Positions 1 through 9,128 of a DNA stretch of 64,000 bases are shown piece after piece. Within the stretch, counting starts at the first letter, position 1; every line of letters begins with the position of its first letter. Below the pieces are notes generated by a model. That model ran no database searches, had not been told where the DNA came from, and was given only the letters and a program-made list of their open reading frames with translations. The position numbers and the translations under genes were made by a program. The DNA is from Clostridium senegalense JC122 (GTDB taxonomy: Bacteria; Bacillota; Clostridia; Clostridiales; Clostridiaceae). The stretch is taken from NCBI RefSeq assembly GCF_000285575.1, contig NZ_HE611050.1, positions 1,543,882 through 1,607,881 of the forward strand, in the 5' to 3' direction.

Positions 1-254
1 TATAGTATTAAAAGTTTCTGTATTTCTATTATATTGAGAAAAGAAAAAATATAGATTTTCCTTTTTTACACCATTTTTCTCTTCAATATTAGATAAAAAA
101 TTAAATATATTTACATCTAAGCTAAATATATCCTTATTTAAATCAATTTCACTTTCTTTTAAATTTTTTCTAAAATATCTTTATTTACTATTATCCATAG
201 ACTAGCTAAGAAATCATAAATTTCTCCATAATCCTTTTTGTATATTATTTTCAT
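1..254 (-). pseudogene. Frameshifted 5' part of an unknown gene (possible regulator)
   Basis: A minus-strand reading frame starts at ATG 254 behind a good AAGGTGA ribosome site. It begins MKIIYKKDYGEIYDFLASLW and reaches a stop after about 29 codons, near 166. Shifting by one base at the A6 run near 170 reopens it as RKNLKESEIDLNKDIFSL and it continues to the window edge. The two halves join smoothly if one A is restored, so this is a single gene with a one-base deletion or a sequencing error. The N-terminus loosely resembles clostridial ArsR-type regulators, but I do not recognise it with confidence. The rest lies outside the window. Confidence 0.5.
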
Positions 255-330
255 TTTATCTTCACCTTATTTAATATTTTCTTCAATTATAACATTTATA
301 TATTATTTATTCCAAAGGATAAAATATACG

Positions 331-380
331 AAAAAAGGTATTACAAAACTAACTTTCTTTTAGTTAGTTTTATAACACCC
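331..380 (-). terminator. Rho-independent terminator of nrdD
   Basis: On the minus strand a 17-base stem (GGTGTTATAAAACTAAC pairing across 337-379 with one or two mismatches) is followed by a run of six T. It sits directly after the nrdD stop codon. Confidence 0.85.
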
Positions 381-401
381 TTACTTAATTATAAAATTTT
401 A

Positions 402-2522
402 TTATTCCTCTATTGCATAGATTTTTTTATGATTTTCTGTATGTGATAGTCTATCTTCTCTTTCATGGTATTTTCCTGGACCAAATCTTTCATCTAAGCT
501 TAAGTATCCAGTTACTCTTGATACACCTTGGATGTTTGAACTTCCACAAGTTGGACATTCAAATTTATCTGGCTTTAAGTACGTACCACAATCTCTACAA
601 TATTTAATATGAAAATTTATACCTATATAGCTTATATTACTGTTATTATAAGCATACTTAATAATATCCTCAACAACTTCTGGTGATGGATAATCGTCAA
701 CTTCTAAATAACTTATATGACCTGAGTTACAAAGCTTGTGATATGGAGCTTCTATTTGGATTTTATCTATTATTGATATTGGGAACCCTACTGGTATATG
801 ATAACTATTTGTATAGTAATCTTTATCCGTTACCCCTTTTACTTCTCCAAATACTTTCTTATCTTGTAATATAAATTTACCACTTAAACCTTCTGCTGGT
901 GTTGCATAACATCCCCAGTTTAGACTAGTTTCTTTAGTTAATTTGTCTGTAAAGGCCCTCATAAATGTTATAATTTCTTCGCCAAGCTTTCTTGACTCTT
1001 CACACTGACCATGATGCTTTCCTGTAAGGGCTATTAAAGTTTCAGCAAGTCCTATAAATCCTATTGCAAAACTGCCTTGTTTTAAAATAGGTTCTATAGA
1101 ATCATCTGCACCTAATCCCTCTGATCCTTTTAAAAGTCCTTGTCCTGCAACAAATGGTAAATCTTTAATTCTTAAATTTTTTAATACATTATATCTATGC
1201 ATTAATGATTCACTTGCCTGTTCTAATCTAGTTTCTAATAAAGAAAAGAATTTTTCTTTATCACCTTTAGCAAGAATACCTACTCTTGGAAGATTTATAG
1301 TTGTTGGTGCTATATTCCCTCTTCCTTTAGTTCCTGGTTCTCCATTACAATTACTCATAAGGTATGTTCTACATCCCATTGTTGCTGGCATATATCCTTT
1401 ATCGTAATATTCCTTATTGAAATCTGCATCTATATTCATAAATGTTGGATTCATTCTTTTACTAGCTACTCTACAAGCTAATTTAAATAAGTAGTAATAT
1501 GGATCATTTGGCTCCTTATTTATACCTGTTTTAACTCTAAATATTATATTAGGGAAAATAGGTTGTTCTCCTTTACCTAATCCTTTTTCATATTCAATTA
1601 AAAACTTTTCACATATAAGTGCCGCATCCTTATTATTAGGTGTTCCAATATTTATTGATGAGAAAGGAACTTGCGAACCTGCTCTAGAATGCATTGTATT
1701 TAAATTATATACAATCCCTTGCATAGACTGTTCAATCATTCTATTAACTTTTTTCTCTACTGCTACTTCTATATTTTCTTTTGGGATTCCTAATTCTTCA
1801 AATTCTTTTCTTAATTCTTCTCTTGTTGGTTCTACAAATACAGATAAGTCATTATCAAAATCTGGATGTGATTGTCCTCCAAACATATCATTTTGAGTTG
1901 ATTGAAGTAATATACAAGACAGCTCTGCTGCTGAGTCTATACGTTTAGCTTTTCTTAGATATCCATAACCTGTATTAAAACCTCTCTCTAATACCTCTTT
2001 AGTTGGTATATGTAGACAGTTTACTGTTAAGTTATAGCTATCTAAATCATGATAATATAGATCTCCATTTTCGTGGGCTTTAGATAAATGCTTTGGCATT
2101 GTTGATAAATTAAACCATTTATTTGATTCACTTGCTATTCTAAGAAGTTTTGAACTAAAGTTATTTCCAACATTTGCATTATCTCTATCCGTTTCCACAC
2201 CTATTTGTTCAATTGCCTTCATTAAATCTGATTTAATTTCTCTTAATCTAGTTCTTTCTTTTCTATAGTTAGCATAAGCTACACCTATAGGCTTATGCCC
2301 GTTTTCTAATAATGTTTCTTGAACCATATTCTGTACTTGTTCTACAGTAAGTTCTTCTACATCTAATTTTTCAATTCTTTTAATTATCTTTTGAGTTAAT
2401 TCTATTTTTTCGCTTTCAAGTAGATTATATGAAATTTCATCTGCCGCACCTTTAATTGCATTTGTTATTTTAACAGAGTTAAATTCAGCTCTTCTACCAT
2501 CTCTTTTTACAACATATAGCAT
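402..2522 (-). CDS. nrdD: Anaerobic ribonucleoside-triphosphate reductase (class III)
   Basis: Glycyl-radical enzyme that reduces ribonucleoside triphosphates to deoxy forms under anaerobiosis. The 706-residue length is normal for the family. An ATP-cone regulatory domain occupies about the first 95 residues (MLYVVKRDGRRAEFNS start). A C-terminal zinc site has Cys pairs at about 642/645 and 656/659. The radical motif RVTGY puts the glycine at about residue 672. The start follows GAGGGGG by a few bases. It has its own promoter and terminator and is monocistronic here: the activase gene nrdG, often next door, is not present between nrdD and the window edge. An NrdR-like box lies at the predicted transcript start. 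Confidence 0.97.
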   Translation of the reverse strand: MLYVVKRDGRRAEFNSVKITNAIKGAADEISYNLLESEKIELTQKIIKRIEKLDVEELTVEQVQNMVQETLLENGHKPIGVAYANYRKERTRLREIKSDLMKAIEQIGVETDRDNANVGNNFSSKLLRIASESNKWFNLSTMPKHLSKAHENGDLYYHDLDSYNLTVNCLHIPTKEVLERGFNTGYGYLRKAKRIDSAAELSCILLQSTQNDMFGGQSHPDFDNDLSVFVEPTREELRKEFEELGIPKENIEVAVEKKVNRMIEQSMQGIVYNLNTMHSRAGSQVPFSSINIGTPNNKDAALICEKFLIEYEKGLGKGEQPIFPNIIFRVKTGINKEPNDPYYYLFKLACRVASKRMNPTFMNIDADFNKEYYDKGYMPATMGCRTYLMSNCNGEPGTKGRGNIAPTTINLPRVGILAKGDKEKFFSLLETRLEQASESLMHRYNVLKNLRIKDLPFVAGQGLLKGSEGLGADDSIEPILKQGSFAIGFIGLAETLIALTGKHHGQCEESRKLGEEIITFMRAFTDKLTKETSLNWGCYATPAEGLSGKFILQDKKVFGEVKGVTDKDYYTNSYHIPVGFPISIIDKIQIEAPYHKLCNSGHISYLEVDDYPSPEVVEDIIKYAYNNSNISYIGINFHIKYCRDCGTYLKPDKFECPTCGSSNIQGVSRVTGYLSLDERFGPGKYHEREDRLSHTENHKKIYAIEE

Positions 2523-2537
2523 AAACTACCCCCTCAA

Positions 2538-2553
2538 ACACGATATATTGCAC
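2538..2553. promoter_or_regulatory. NrdR-like box upstream of nrdD
   Basis: The 16-mer ACACGATATATTGCAC matches the NrdR consensus (ACAC-W-ATATAT-W-GTGT type) at most positions and sits at the expected transcription start of nrdD. Only one clear box is visible, whereas NrdR sites usually come as a pair about three helical turns apart. Confidence 0.5.
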
Positions 2554-2560
2554 TCGGTCT

Positions 2561-2589
2561 ATTATACTCTAGTAAAATATTTATATCAA
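2561..2589 (-). promoter_or_regulatory. Sigma-A promoter of nrdD
   Basis: On the minus strand TTGATA (2584-2589) and a perfect TATAAT (2561-2566) are separated by exactly 17 bases. The start point would fall near 2554, leaving a leader of about 30 nucleotides. Confidence 0.8.
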
Positions 2590-2978
2590 TTAGCGAATGT
2601 GTATAGAAAAATGACTTAAAACTTAAAATTCTTATCTTAATGTATTCTTATTTCCTTTTTCACTTATGTAGTCAAATTGACATGTTTTTTTTTGGCTTTA
2701 TATTATAATTTTTTATATATTAAATTATGTGCTTAATTATTAACCTTATTTATTATTTTCAAATTATTTCGCTTATTTTAATATATTGAATATAACCCTT
2801 GTATAGTACCGTACATATTATTTTCATTAAATTAATTATAAAATTCTATAAATCAATTTTTATATTAAATCATAAAAAAATATTAAATTTAAATATTTAT
2901 AGTATAAAAATTTATAAATAGTAAAAACTAGTATCAAATTTAAATTTTATGAATTTGTTTTATTTAGGAGGAATTTTT
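2590..2978. other. AT-rich gap with candidate cold-shock promoter and long leader
   Basis: No gene is seen. A possible plus-strand promoter has TTGACA at 2677-2682 and TATTAT/TATAAT at 2701-2709 with an 18-21 base spacer. If it is used, the cold-shock mRNA would carry a 5' leader of about 270 nucleotides, as cold-shock genes often do. I do not see a defined RNA fold. Confidence 0.3.
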
Positions 2979-3176
2979 ATGATAGGTACTGTAAAATGGT
3001 TTAATGCCGAAAAAGGATTTGGATTTTTATCTGTAGAAGGTGAAGAAGACGTTTTTGTTCATTTTTCATCTATAAAAGATGATGGATATAAATCCTTAGA
3101 AGAAGGACAAAAAGTAGAATTTGATGTAGTTGAAGGTGAAAAAGGACCTCAAGCTACAAATGTTTGTAAATTATAA
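2979..3176 (+). CDS. Cold-shock domain protein (CspA family)
   Basis: A 65-residue OB-fold RNA/DNA-binding protein of the CspA/CspB family, cytoplasmic, acting as an RNA chaperone. RNP1 is seen as KGFGFL and RNP2 as VFVHF, with the family opening [14 protein letters not shown]. The ATG at 2979 is chosen because TAGGAGGA lies just before it; a frame extension to 2949 has no ribosome site. A hairpin at 3260-3287 follows. It is a single gene between two intergenic regions. Confidence 0.95.
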   Translation: MIGTVKWFNAEKGFGFLSVEGEEDVFVHFSSIKDDGYKSLEEGQKVEFDVVEGEKGPQATNVCKL

Positions 3177-3259
3177 TTTTTGATCCTATTCATGATAATT
3201 TTTGTAAATTTGAAATTATTATGATTTTAATAAATGCTTAAACTATAATAAAAAACTTT

Positions 3260-3287
3260 AACCTGTAAATTATTTTATTTACAGGTT
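3260..3287 (+). terminator. Hairpin downstream of the cold-shock gene
   Basis: A perfect 11-base stem (AACCTGTAAAT / ATTTACAGGTT) has a six-base loop, but the T tract after it is weak. It is likely the cold-shock transcript terminator. Confidence 0.6.
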
Positions 3288-3426
3288 ATTGCTATTAATA
3301 AATACTAATAATACTTTTTATGCTTCTAATGAATACTAAAATTAATATTTGTTTAAAATATTAATGAATTTACATTTTTAAATTAAATTTTCAATAAGCA
3401 AAACTTACATAAAAGAGGTGTTTTTA

Positions 3427-3603
3427 TTGTTTGGTAAAATTATAGATTTAAATAGTACTGACGCTTTTGTTGAAATTTCTAATAGTTTTATAATAAATAT
3501 TCCACTTAATTCATTACCATTAAACTCTAGTGTAGGCGATAGTGTAAACTTATCTACATTACATAATAAAAAAGATACACTAAACATGTCTAACTTTTTT
3601 TAG
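3427..3603 (+). CDS. Small uncharacterised protein (58 aa)
   Basis: I do not recognise the family. The TTG at 3427 is chosen because AAAGAGGTG ends six bases before it. The product begins MFGKIIDLNSTDAFVEIS and has alternating hydrophobic residues typical of a small beta-rich domain, with no signal peptide or membrane segment. It is followed by a perfect 12-base hairpin shared with the convergent gene at 3697. Confidence 0.55.
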   Translation: MFGKIIDLNSTDAFVEISNSFIINIPLNSLPLNSSVGDSVNLSTLHNKKDTLNMSNFF

Positions 3604-3613
3604 TATAACAAAA

Positions 3614-3642
3614 TAAACACTATTATTTTTTAATAGTGTTTA
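3614..3642. terminator. Bidirectional hairpin between convergent genes
   Basis: TAAACACTATTA and TAATAGTGTTTA form a perfect 12-base stem with a T-rich loop. It lies between the plus-strand gene ending at 3603 and the minus-strand gene ending at 3697. Confidence 0.65.
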
Positions 3643-3696
3643 CTTAAAATTTCTATATATGATTCTTTTAATTTTCTAGAACTAAATATAATTAAA

Positions 3697-4503
3697 CTAG
3701 AAATTTTCTGGTTTTTCTTTAGTTATACTAATATTCCAACCACCATTTTCATATACGTCATTTATATAATAAATTTGATCATTGGATCCTGCTTTTCCTG
3801 AAAATGTTATTATACCTTTATACTTAGTTGACGTATACCCCTCTGTTTTTAAACTCATTACCGCGTCAAACTCTTCTTCTTTTTTATCACCAATAAGAGT
3901 TACATTATTTAGCTTATTTAAATTCTTTTCAAATTTAAGCAAATCTGTTGATAATACAAATTTAGCCATTTCTAAATCTTTATCTAAGTTGACAGCAACT
4001 TTTAATCCTTTGCCTTCATTATTTAAATATTGATCTAGTCCTTTAAGTATAGAATTGTAATAAACTTTTTCAAAATCTAAAGGCTTTCTTATATTCCAAA
4101 AGTTCTTTATTATATCATTATCCAACCTTTTAGAAACTATATAATTATTATTTCCATCATAAAAATTAGCACCTTCAGCCTTATCTAATCCGGTAATATA
4201 ATTAAATTTATGTATATTTTCAGGGCCTTCATATATTTCAAAAACATAGTCTGGTGACAATGTACTCTTTTCATCAACTTTTTTTGCCTTCAAAAGTATT
4301 TTATAAATATCATTTATTACATCTTTATCCGTAACAGTAAACTTATAGCTTTGATCTCTCGTACTTTGAATTGTTATTTTCATAACATTGCTATTTTTCA
4401 TAAAACCAAATGCTCCATTATCTTTTTTTAAAGAACATCCATTTAAGGCAATCATAGCAATAAAACATATTAGGATTATTAAATATTTTTTATTTTTTTT
4501 CAC
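3697..4503 (-). CDS. Uncharacterised lipoprotein (268 aa)
   Basis: I do not recognise a named family. The product starts at GTG 4503, behind GGAGGG with a six-base gap; an in-frame ATG at 4539 lacks a ribosome site. The N-terminus is a lipoprotein signal: KKNKKY, then a hydrophobic stretch, then the lipobox LNGC, so the mature protein is anchored on the outer face of the membrane. The remaining part is a soluble alpha/beta domain with segments such as YKFTVTDKDVINDIYKIL, reminiscent of clostridial DUF lipoproteins. The neighbour upstream (4696-5271) is also a small exported protein. Confidence 0.8.
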   Translation of the reverse strand: MKKNKKYLIILICFIAMIALNGCSLKKDNGAFGFMKNSNVMKITIQSTRDQSYKFTVTDKDVINDIYKILLKAKKVDEKSTLSPDYVFEIYEGPENIHKFNYITGLDKAEGANFYDGNNNYIVSKRLDNDIIKNFWNIRKPLDFEKVYYNSILKGLDQYLNNEGKGLKVAVNLDKDLEMAKFVLSTDLLKFEKNLNKLNNVTLIGDKKEEEFDAVMSLKTEGYTSTKYKGIITFSGKAGSNDQIYYINDVYENGGWNISITKEKPENF

Positions 4504-4617
4504 ATTAGCCCTCCAAAAATCATTTAAATTTATTTTCATATATTTATCTTTTTATATATGATTCCAAAATCACCATCTAATTTATACATTTTTCAAACTT
4601 ACATTTTCTGTATATCC

Positions 4618-4659
4618 ATATTAATAAAAGAGAAGCCAATGCTCCTCTTTTATTAATAT
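4618..4659. terminator. Hairpin between two exported-protein genes
   Basis: A 15-base perfect stem (ATATTAATAAAAGAG / CTCTTTTATTAATAT) lies between the genes at 3697-4503 and 4696-5271. A T tract is not obvious on the minus strand, so it may be a terminator or an mRNA-stability hairpin. Confidence 0.45.
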
Positions 4660-4695
4660 CTTTATTATAATACTTGTATGTTATTTAATCAAACA

Positions 4696-5271
4696 TTAAT
4701 TGTACTGAATATTTTTTACAATTTTATCTAACAAAGTAGGTGTATTTTCTTTATAACTTTTATCATCCATATAAAAATTAACAATTATATTTTTATTGTT
4801 TAAATTTATTATATAATCATAATTTCTATACACTTTGCTATCTGATAATTTATTTTTATATTCTATCAAAGTTCCTTTACCATTTTTAAATTTAATAGTT
4901 CTTTTTTCATACTCTTTTATCCCTAAAGACTGCAAGTTATCACTATGCTTCTTTAATAATTCATTTTGCTTAAATTCATCTTTATATAACTTAATATTTC
5001 CTTTTATTACTCCATCATCAGAAATAAATTCACTATTATATTCTATATCGTTTCCTCCCTTACTTTCACTGTTAATCCATGTATCAGGAAGGCTATAATT
5101 AATATTTTTATTAATCTTGTATATTTTAAATGAAGATATATTGTTTTGTGTTAAAGTAGTTTCTTTCAATTTATCTTGAAAAAAATTTCCTATTCCTATT
5201 ACCATTATCATAAGCCCTACCATAATAATTGCTAACCCAGTCTTTTTTCTATCAAATTCATTTAAGCTCAT
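4696..5271 (-). CDS. Membrane-anchored uncharacterised protein, PsbP-like fold possible
   Basis: A 191-residue protein with one N-terminal membrane segment (TGLAIIMVGLMIMVIGIG, about residues 12-30) and a soluble extracellular domain of about 150 residues. The pattern of a short beta hairpin with SLPDTW, then a long amphipathic region and a C-terminal helix (TLLDKIVKNIQ), resembles small PsbP/DUF1795-like proteins of Firmicutes, which is only a suggestion. No catalytic motif is seen. It probably forms an exported-protein pair with the downstream lipoprotein. Confidence 0.65.
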   Translation of the reverse strand: MSLNEFDRKKTGLAIIMVGLMIMVIGIGNFFQDKLKETTLTQNNISSFKIYKINKNINYSLPDTWINSESKGGNDIEYNSEFISDDGVIKGNIKLYKDEFKQNELLKKHSDNLQSLGIKEYEKRTIKFKNGKGTLIEYKNKLSDSKVYRNYDYIINLNNKNIIVNFYMDDKSYKENTPTLLDKIVKNIQYN

Positions 5272-5360
5272 ATTTTTATCCCCCTAAATATTACTTATAT
5301 ATGTTAATTACCTTATTATGAAACTTTATATTACATTTCTTTAATATAGAAGCTTTTCAT

Positions 5361-5617
5361 TTATAGGGTTTCAAAATAATACTTCATATTATATATTTCG
5401 AATTTTGCATACCCAAAAGAATTAACTATGAACGGAAATACTTAAAATTTAAGAATTCATAGTTTAGGACAAAAATAAAGTCCAGCTTCCTTTAACCTAA
5501 TAATATAATTTGCTTTGCAAATTTATATAAAATATACTTTCAAATATTATATAACGTTAATTTCAAGTTTTCTTATTTTAAAGTTGAATAAGTTTAAAAC
5601 TCATCTTAGAACCCTAT
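5361..5617. mobile_element. Possible MITE-like palindromic element (257 bp)
   Basis: The left end reads TTATAGGGTTTCAAAA and the right end, on the other strand, ATATAGGGTTCTAAG. The right 37 bases (5581-5617) belong to the dispersed repeat family seen at 8881, 15149, 15315, 31056 and 43213. The interior has a further inverted repeat (AACTATGAA / TTCATAGTT at about 5426-5463) and no coding frame. This stretch fills the gene-free gap between the genes at 4696-5271 and 5667-7082. Confidence 0.4.
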
Positions 5618-5666
5618 ATGTACTTACAAACTATAATTAAAAATGAAGGGGTCTCCCCCCTCATAT

Positions 5667-7082
5667 TTATTTTTTCACAGGTACTACTACTGTTGAATTC
5701 TTAAAGTCGTAGAACATCATCCAATATCCATAATCATCAGTTTTTTTGCTTGGCATCCATGTAACAAATCCAGTTTTACCTCCATATGGCTGCTCATGTT
5801 CAGATTTTTTACCTGGGATTGCATAAATAAGATACTTTAAATCACCATTTTTATCGTGTTTATGACCTATCATACAATGTTTATATTTTGAAATGTATGG
5901 ATAATAACATATTAATGGGTAGTATACTACCGTATATTTTTTATAATCATTTATACAATACATATCTTCTAACTGATATATGTTTACTCTATACCATGTA
6001 CAATTCTTAATTTCATCATATCCTAATACTTTCTCAAAATCTTTAACTATATCCTTAAAAAATTTATTCATTATCCCTTGGCTTTCATTAACCATCTTTT
6101 CATTTAAGTTAAAGATATTTTCCATATTATGATACTCTTCATGTAAATCTTTTTTATCTTTATCATGCTTTTCTTTTTTATTTGCTTTCTCTTCTTTAGA
6201 TTTATTTTCATGTTCATGTTCTTTGCATTCTTTACATTGTTGGCATTCCTGGCATTCTTCTTTTTCCTTTTTCTTTGATTTTTTTTCTTCTTTATGTTCT
6301 TCTTTACACTCATTGTCATGTTCATGTTTTTTCTTATGTCTTTGTATTTCATTTTCCCCTAACATATCAAATTCATCATCATTAATTTGATATAAGTTTG
6401 CAGCATTTCTATCTTCTTGTATTTGTGATTCACTTCTTAAAATTTCTTTTTCATTTTTTCCCATAGTTTCACTTTGTAAGCTATTTTCCTTACCTATAAT
6501 TTCTTCTGCTGCAAAGTTACTTTGAGAGTTAACATTTTCTTCCATTTTTTCTATATTTGCGTGTTTTTGTAAGTCGTTTTTCTTCTCTTCAATTTCTTTC
6601 TCATATTGATCAAATTTAGTCTCTACATCTTGTTTTCGTGATAAACTTTCCTCTGAAATTACTCTAAAATTTTTCCAATCCTTTGATACTTCATTAGTTA
6701 TAAATCCGCTCATAATAGATTTCATTCTATTACTGCTTAGAGATATTATTGCAGAACCACTTATCTTATCTAATGACATGCCTGTGTTGCCTATATTGTT
6801 AACATCATATTCGCATGTAGTATCTGCCTTTCCATTATCGTCTATGTTCAACTTTGATATGTTTATTACATTTTTAACATCATCTTTATCACAGATTAAT
6901 GCCATATAATAATCTTTATCATTCTTTTTTAAATTTTGAACATAATAAGATAACTTACATTTATTATTTTTAACTTCTATTTTCGTGTAACCTGATGGCG
7001 CTTTATCCGAAGTCAATCCGTGACCTTTTTCATCTTCTTGCAGAATAATAAAAAACCTACTATAACTTTTTTTAGATGCCAC
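5667..7082 (-). CDS. Uncharacterised protein with Lys/Glu/His/Cys-rich linker (471 aa)
   Basis: I do not recognise a named function. The GTG at 7082 is taken as the start because GGAGGT lies eight bases ahead; the ATG at 7097 overlaps that site. An N-terminal globular domain (about residues 1-150, starting MASKKSYSRFFIILQED) is followed by a coiled, charged linker and a compact aromatic-rich C-terminal domain (about 330-471, ending STVVVPVKK). In the linker, at about 240-315, there is a run of His-Glu pairs and the spaced cysteines CQECQQCKEC, which could bind metal. No signal peptide is present. It lies next to ksgA-rnmV, a block that in related bacteria sits among sporulation and cell-wall genes, so a spore-coat or envelope role is a guess. 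Confidence 0.7.
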   Translation of the reverse strand: MASKKSYSRFFIILQEDEKGHGLTSDKAPSGYTKIEVKNNKCKLSYYVQNLKKNDKDYYMALICDKDDVKNVINISKLNIDDNGKADTTCEYDVNNIGNTGMSLDKISGSAIISLSSNRMKSIMSGFITNEVSKDWKNFRVISEESLSRKQDVETKFDQYEKEIEEKKNDLQKHANIEKMEENVNSQSNFAAEEIIGKENSLQSETMGKNEKEILRSESQIQEDRNAANLYQINDDEFDMLGENEIQRHKKKHEHDNECKEEHKEEKKSKKKEKEECQECQQCKECKEHEHENKSKEEKANKKEKHDKDKKDLHEEYHNMENIFNLNEKMVNESQGIMNKFFKDIVKDFEKVLGYDEIKNCTWYRVNIYQLEDMYCINDYKKYTVVYYPLICYYPYISKYKHCMIGHKHDKNGDLKYLIYAIPGKKSEHEQPYGGKTGFVTWMPSKKTDDYGYWMMFYDFKNSTVVVPVKK

Positions 7083-7228
7083 TTTTGCTACCTCCATTTA
7101 ATTTATACACTATAAATATATGAAACTATATTATAAAAAATGATAATTTTATAATATATCTAATATCTCTTTTATTATCTTATTATTTTAATATTTAAAT
7201 AATTCCTATTTTTAAAATCAGCGTAATA

Positions 7229-7270
7229 TAAAAAAAGCTACAAATTAAGTTTTACTTACTTTGTAACTTT
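7229..7270 (-). terminator. Terminator of rnmV-ksgA
   Basis: On the minus strand AAAAGTTACAAAG pairs with CTTAATTTGTAGCTTTT, with minor mismatches, and is followed by a T run. It is located just after the ksgA stop codon. Confidence 0.65.
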
Positions 7271-7296
7271 TAAAATTATCTATAAAATTTTAAATA

Positions 7297-8148
7297 CTAT
7301 ATGTTATTTGCATTTCTTTCATCATATATGGCATCACTTAACTTTCCGAACTCTTCTATAGTTAAAGTTTCACCTCTACGTTTTGGATCTATTCCTGCAA
7401 CATTAAATGCTTTTTCTAATTTTTCTTTTTCCAAGCCTATATTTTTCATACCATTCCATAAAGTTTTTCTTCTCATATTAAAAGATTGACGTATTACATT
7501 AAAAAACAACTTTTCATCTTTTACACTTATTCTAGGCTTTTCTAACTTATCTAATCTAATTACTATAGAATCTACTTTAGGGGAAGGTATAAAACATGAT
7601 GGTGGTACTCTTCTAATTATTGCAGTATCACAATAATATTGTACTAATAATGAAAATGCACCATAATCTTTTGTACTAGGCTGTGCATCTATTCTTTCTG
7701 CAACTTCCTTTTGTATCATTATTGTTAATGATTTAAAGTTATACTCACCATTTAAAAGATTTGCTATAATTGGAGTTGTCACATAATAAGGTAAATTCGC
7801 TACAACTTTAACACTTTTTTCATCACCAATTAACTCTTTATAATTTACTTTTAATGCGTCTTTATGTATAAGATTAAATGTTTCATAATCTTTAAGTTCC
7901 TCTGTTAAAATAGGTATTAATCTATCATCAAGTTCTATACTAGTAACTCTTTTTGCTCTATCTAACAATTCAACAGTAAGTGTTCCTACACCTGGTCCTA
8001 TTTCTATAATATAATCATCTTTACATACAGCTGCACCTGATACTATATCTTCTAACACCGTATCATCTGTTAAAAAGTTTTGTCCTAAACTTTTAGCAAA
8101 TTTAAAATCATACTTATTTACAATATCTTTTGTAGTTAAGTTACTCAT
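7297..8148 (-). CDS. rsmA: 16S rRNA (adenine1518/1519-N6)-dimethyltransferase
   Basis: RsmA/KsgA dimethylates two adjacent adenines near the 3' end of 16S rRNA during small-subunit maturation. The 283-residue product has the SAM-binding motif [10 protein letters not shown], the acidic loop IELDDRL and the catalytic NLPYY motif ([12 protein letters not shown]), all typical. Its start overlaps the end of rnmV by eight bases, so the two are translationally coupled. A ribosome site AAGGAGATAG lies inside rnmV. Confidence 0.97.
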   Translation of the reverse strand: MSNLTTKDIVNKYDFKFAKSLGQNFLTDDTVLEDIVSGAAVCKDDYIIEIGPGVGTLTVELLDRAKRVTSIELDDRLIPILTEELKDYETFNLIHKDALKVNYKELIGDEKSVKVVANLPYYVTTPIIANLLNGEYNFKSLTIMIQKEVAERIDAQPSTKDYGAFSLLVQYYCDTAIIRRVPPSCFIPSPKVDSIVIRLDKLEKPRISVKDEKLFFNVIRQSFNMRRKTLWNGMKNIGLEKEKLEKAFNVAGIDPKRRGETLTIEEFGKLSDAIYDERNANNI

Positions 8149-8692
8149 TATCTATCTCCTTTCCAACCTTTTCCATAGCCTTTACAAATTCTTCTTTGCT
8201 TATTCCATAGTTATTTAATCTTGTAACAAATTGAGTAGCATTACCATAACCAATTCCAAGTATATTTCCTAAACAATCTCTTCTTTCTTTTGACCTACTA
8301 TCTCCAGTTAATTTAAAATAATACATATCTTGAATATTAAATTCTTTACGTACATCTTTCATCTCACACTTTGCATTTTTAAGTGCTCTAATTATAGTTT
8401 CTGGAGAAGCATTTTCAACTCCTATATCATCACCTTTAGTTCCATCCTTTTGACTTATATAAGCATGCTTTATTCCTGAAACTCTTTTTGATATTATTTT
8501 TCTTATTTTTTCTCCTGCAAAATCAGGATCTGTTAAAACTATTACCCCTTGTCTTTTTTGTGCTTCTTTTATCTTATTTATACTATTGGCATTTATACCA
8601 AAACCACTAACTGAAATTACTTCTGCTTCTACAGCTCTTTTTACAGCTGTAACATCATCTCTACCTTCAACAACAATTACTTCTTTAATCAT
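8141..8692 (-). CDS. rnmV: Ribonuclease M5 (5S rRNA maturation)
   Basis: Primase-like TOPRIM nuclease that trims 5S rRNA precursors. The 183-residue product opens [19 protein letters not shown], with the TOPRIM glutamate and the later acidic motif [13 protein letters not shown]. Length and order are standard for RNase M5. Start ATG at 8692 follows GGAGGAATGTA. It overlaps ksgA downstream. Confidence 0.96.
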   Translation of the reverse strand: MIKEVIVVEGRDDVTAVKRAVEAEVISVSGFGINANSINKIKEAQKRQGVIVLTDPDFAGEKIRKIISKRVSGIKHAYISQKDGTKGDDIGVENASPETIIRALKNAKCEMKDVRKEFNIQDMYYFKLTGDSRSKERRDCLGNILGIGYGNATQFVTRLNNYGISKEEFVKAMEKVGKEIDNE

Positions 8693-8731
8693 TACATTCC
8701 TCCAAGATTTATAAGATATTTTCTTAATATT

Positions 8732-8842
8732 AAAGATGCTATATAGTAGATAAAATCCTAAGATTTTTTACATAATTTTATTTTATATTTTCTAAAACTA
8801 TATTACGTTAAGTTTTGAACATCTACTATATAGCATCCTTTA
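8732..8842. repeat. 20-bp inverted repeat flanking 70 bp upstream of rnmV
   Basis: The left arm AAAGATGCTATATAGTAGAT (8732-8751) and right arm ATCTACTATATAGCATCCTT (8822-8841) are complementary with one mismatch. The intervening 70 bp has no reading frame. It may be a small palindromic insertion or a hairpin in the leader of the rnmV-ksgA transcript. Confidence 0.6.
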
Positions 8843-8880
8843 AAATTCAACACTACATTTTTCATAAAATATTTTAAGCT

Positions 8881-8916
8881 ATTGAATAAATTTAAATGCA
8901 AGCTTGTTTCCCTATA
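8881..8916 (-). repeat. Dispersed 36-bp repeat, copy B
   Basis: The segment from ATTGAATAAATTTAAATG to the end TTTCCCTATA matches the copy at 31056-31091 at 33 of 36 positions. It is a member of the repeat family described in the findings. The surrounding gap (8693-9128) holds no gene. Confidence 0.75.
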
Positions 8917-9128
8917 AAACTTATATTTATTTTATAAGAAACTTGAATTCTAACTTTAATATTATAACTCATTATATATGATATGAAAAGTAAGCCTACT
9001 ATTATATAAATTATTTGCCACACTATAACAGTTTTTATATTAGTATTCCTATAAATGCTTTATTTTAAATAGTTTTTATATCTATTTTTATAATAATTTA
9101 AAGTAACTCTAAACAATGTAATTTCTAC

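Noticed and set aside
2949..2978. Ten-residue N-terminal extension of the cold-shock protein
   Set aside because: The extension overlaps the AGGAGG site and the family starts at the second methionine.
6104..6352. Lysine-rich 82-residue frame on the minus strand
   Set aside because: It is an out-of-frame reading of the charged linker of the 5667-7082 gene.
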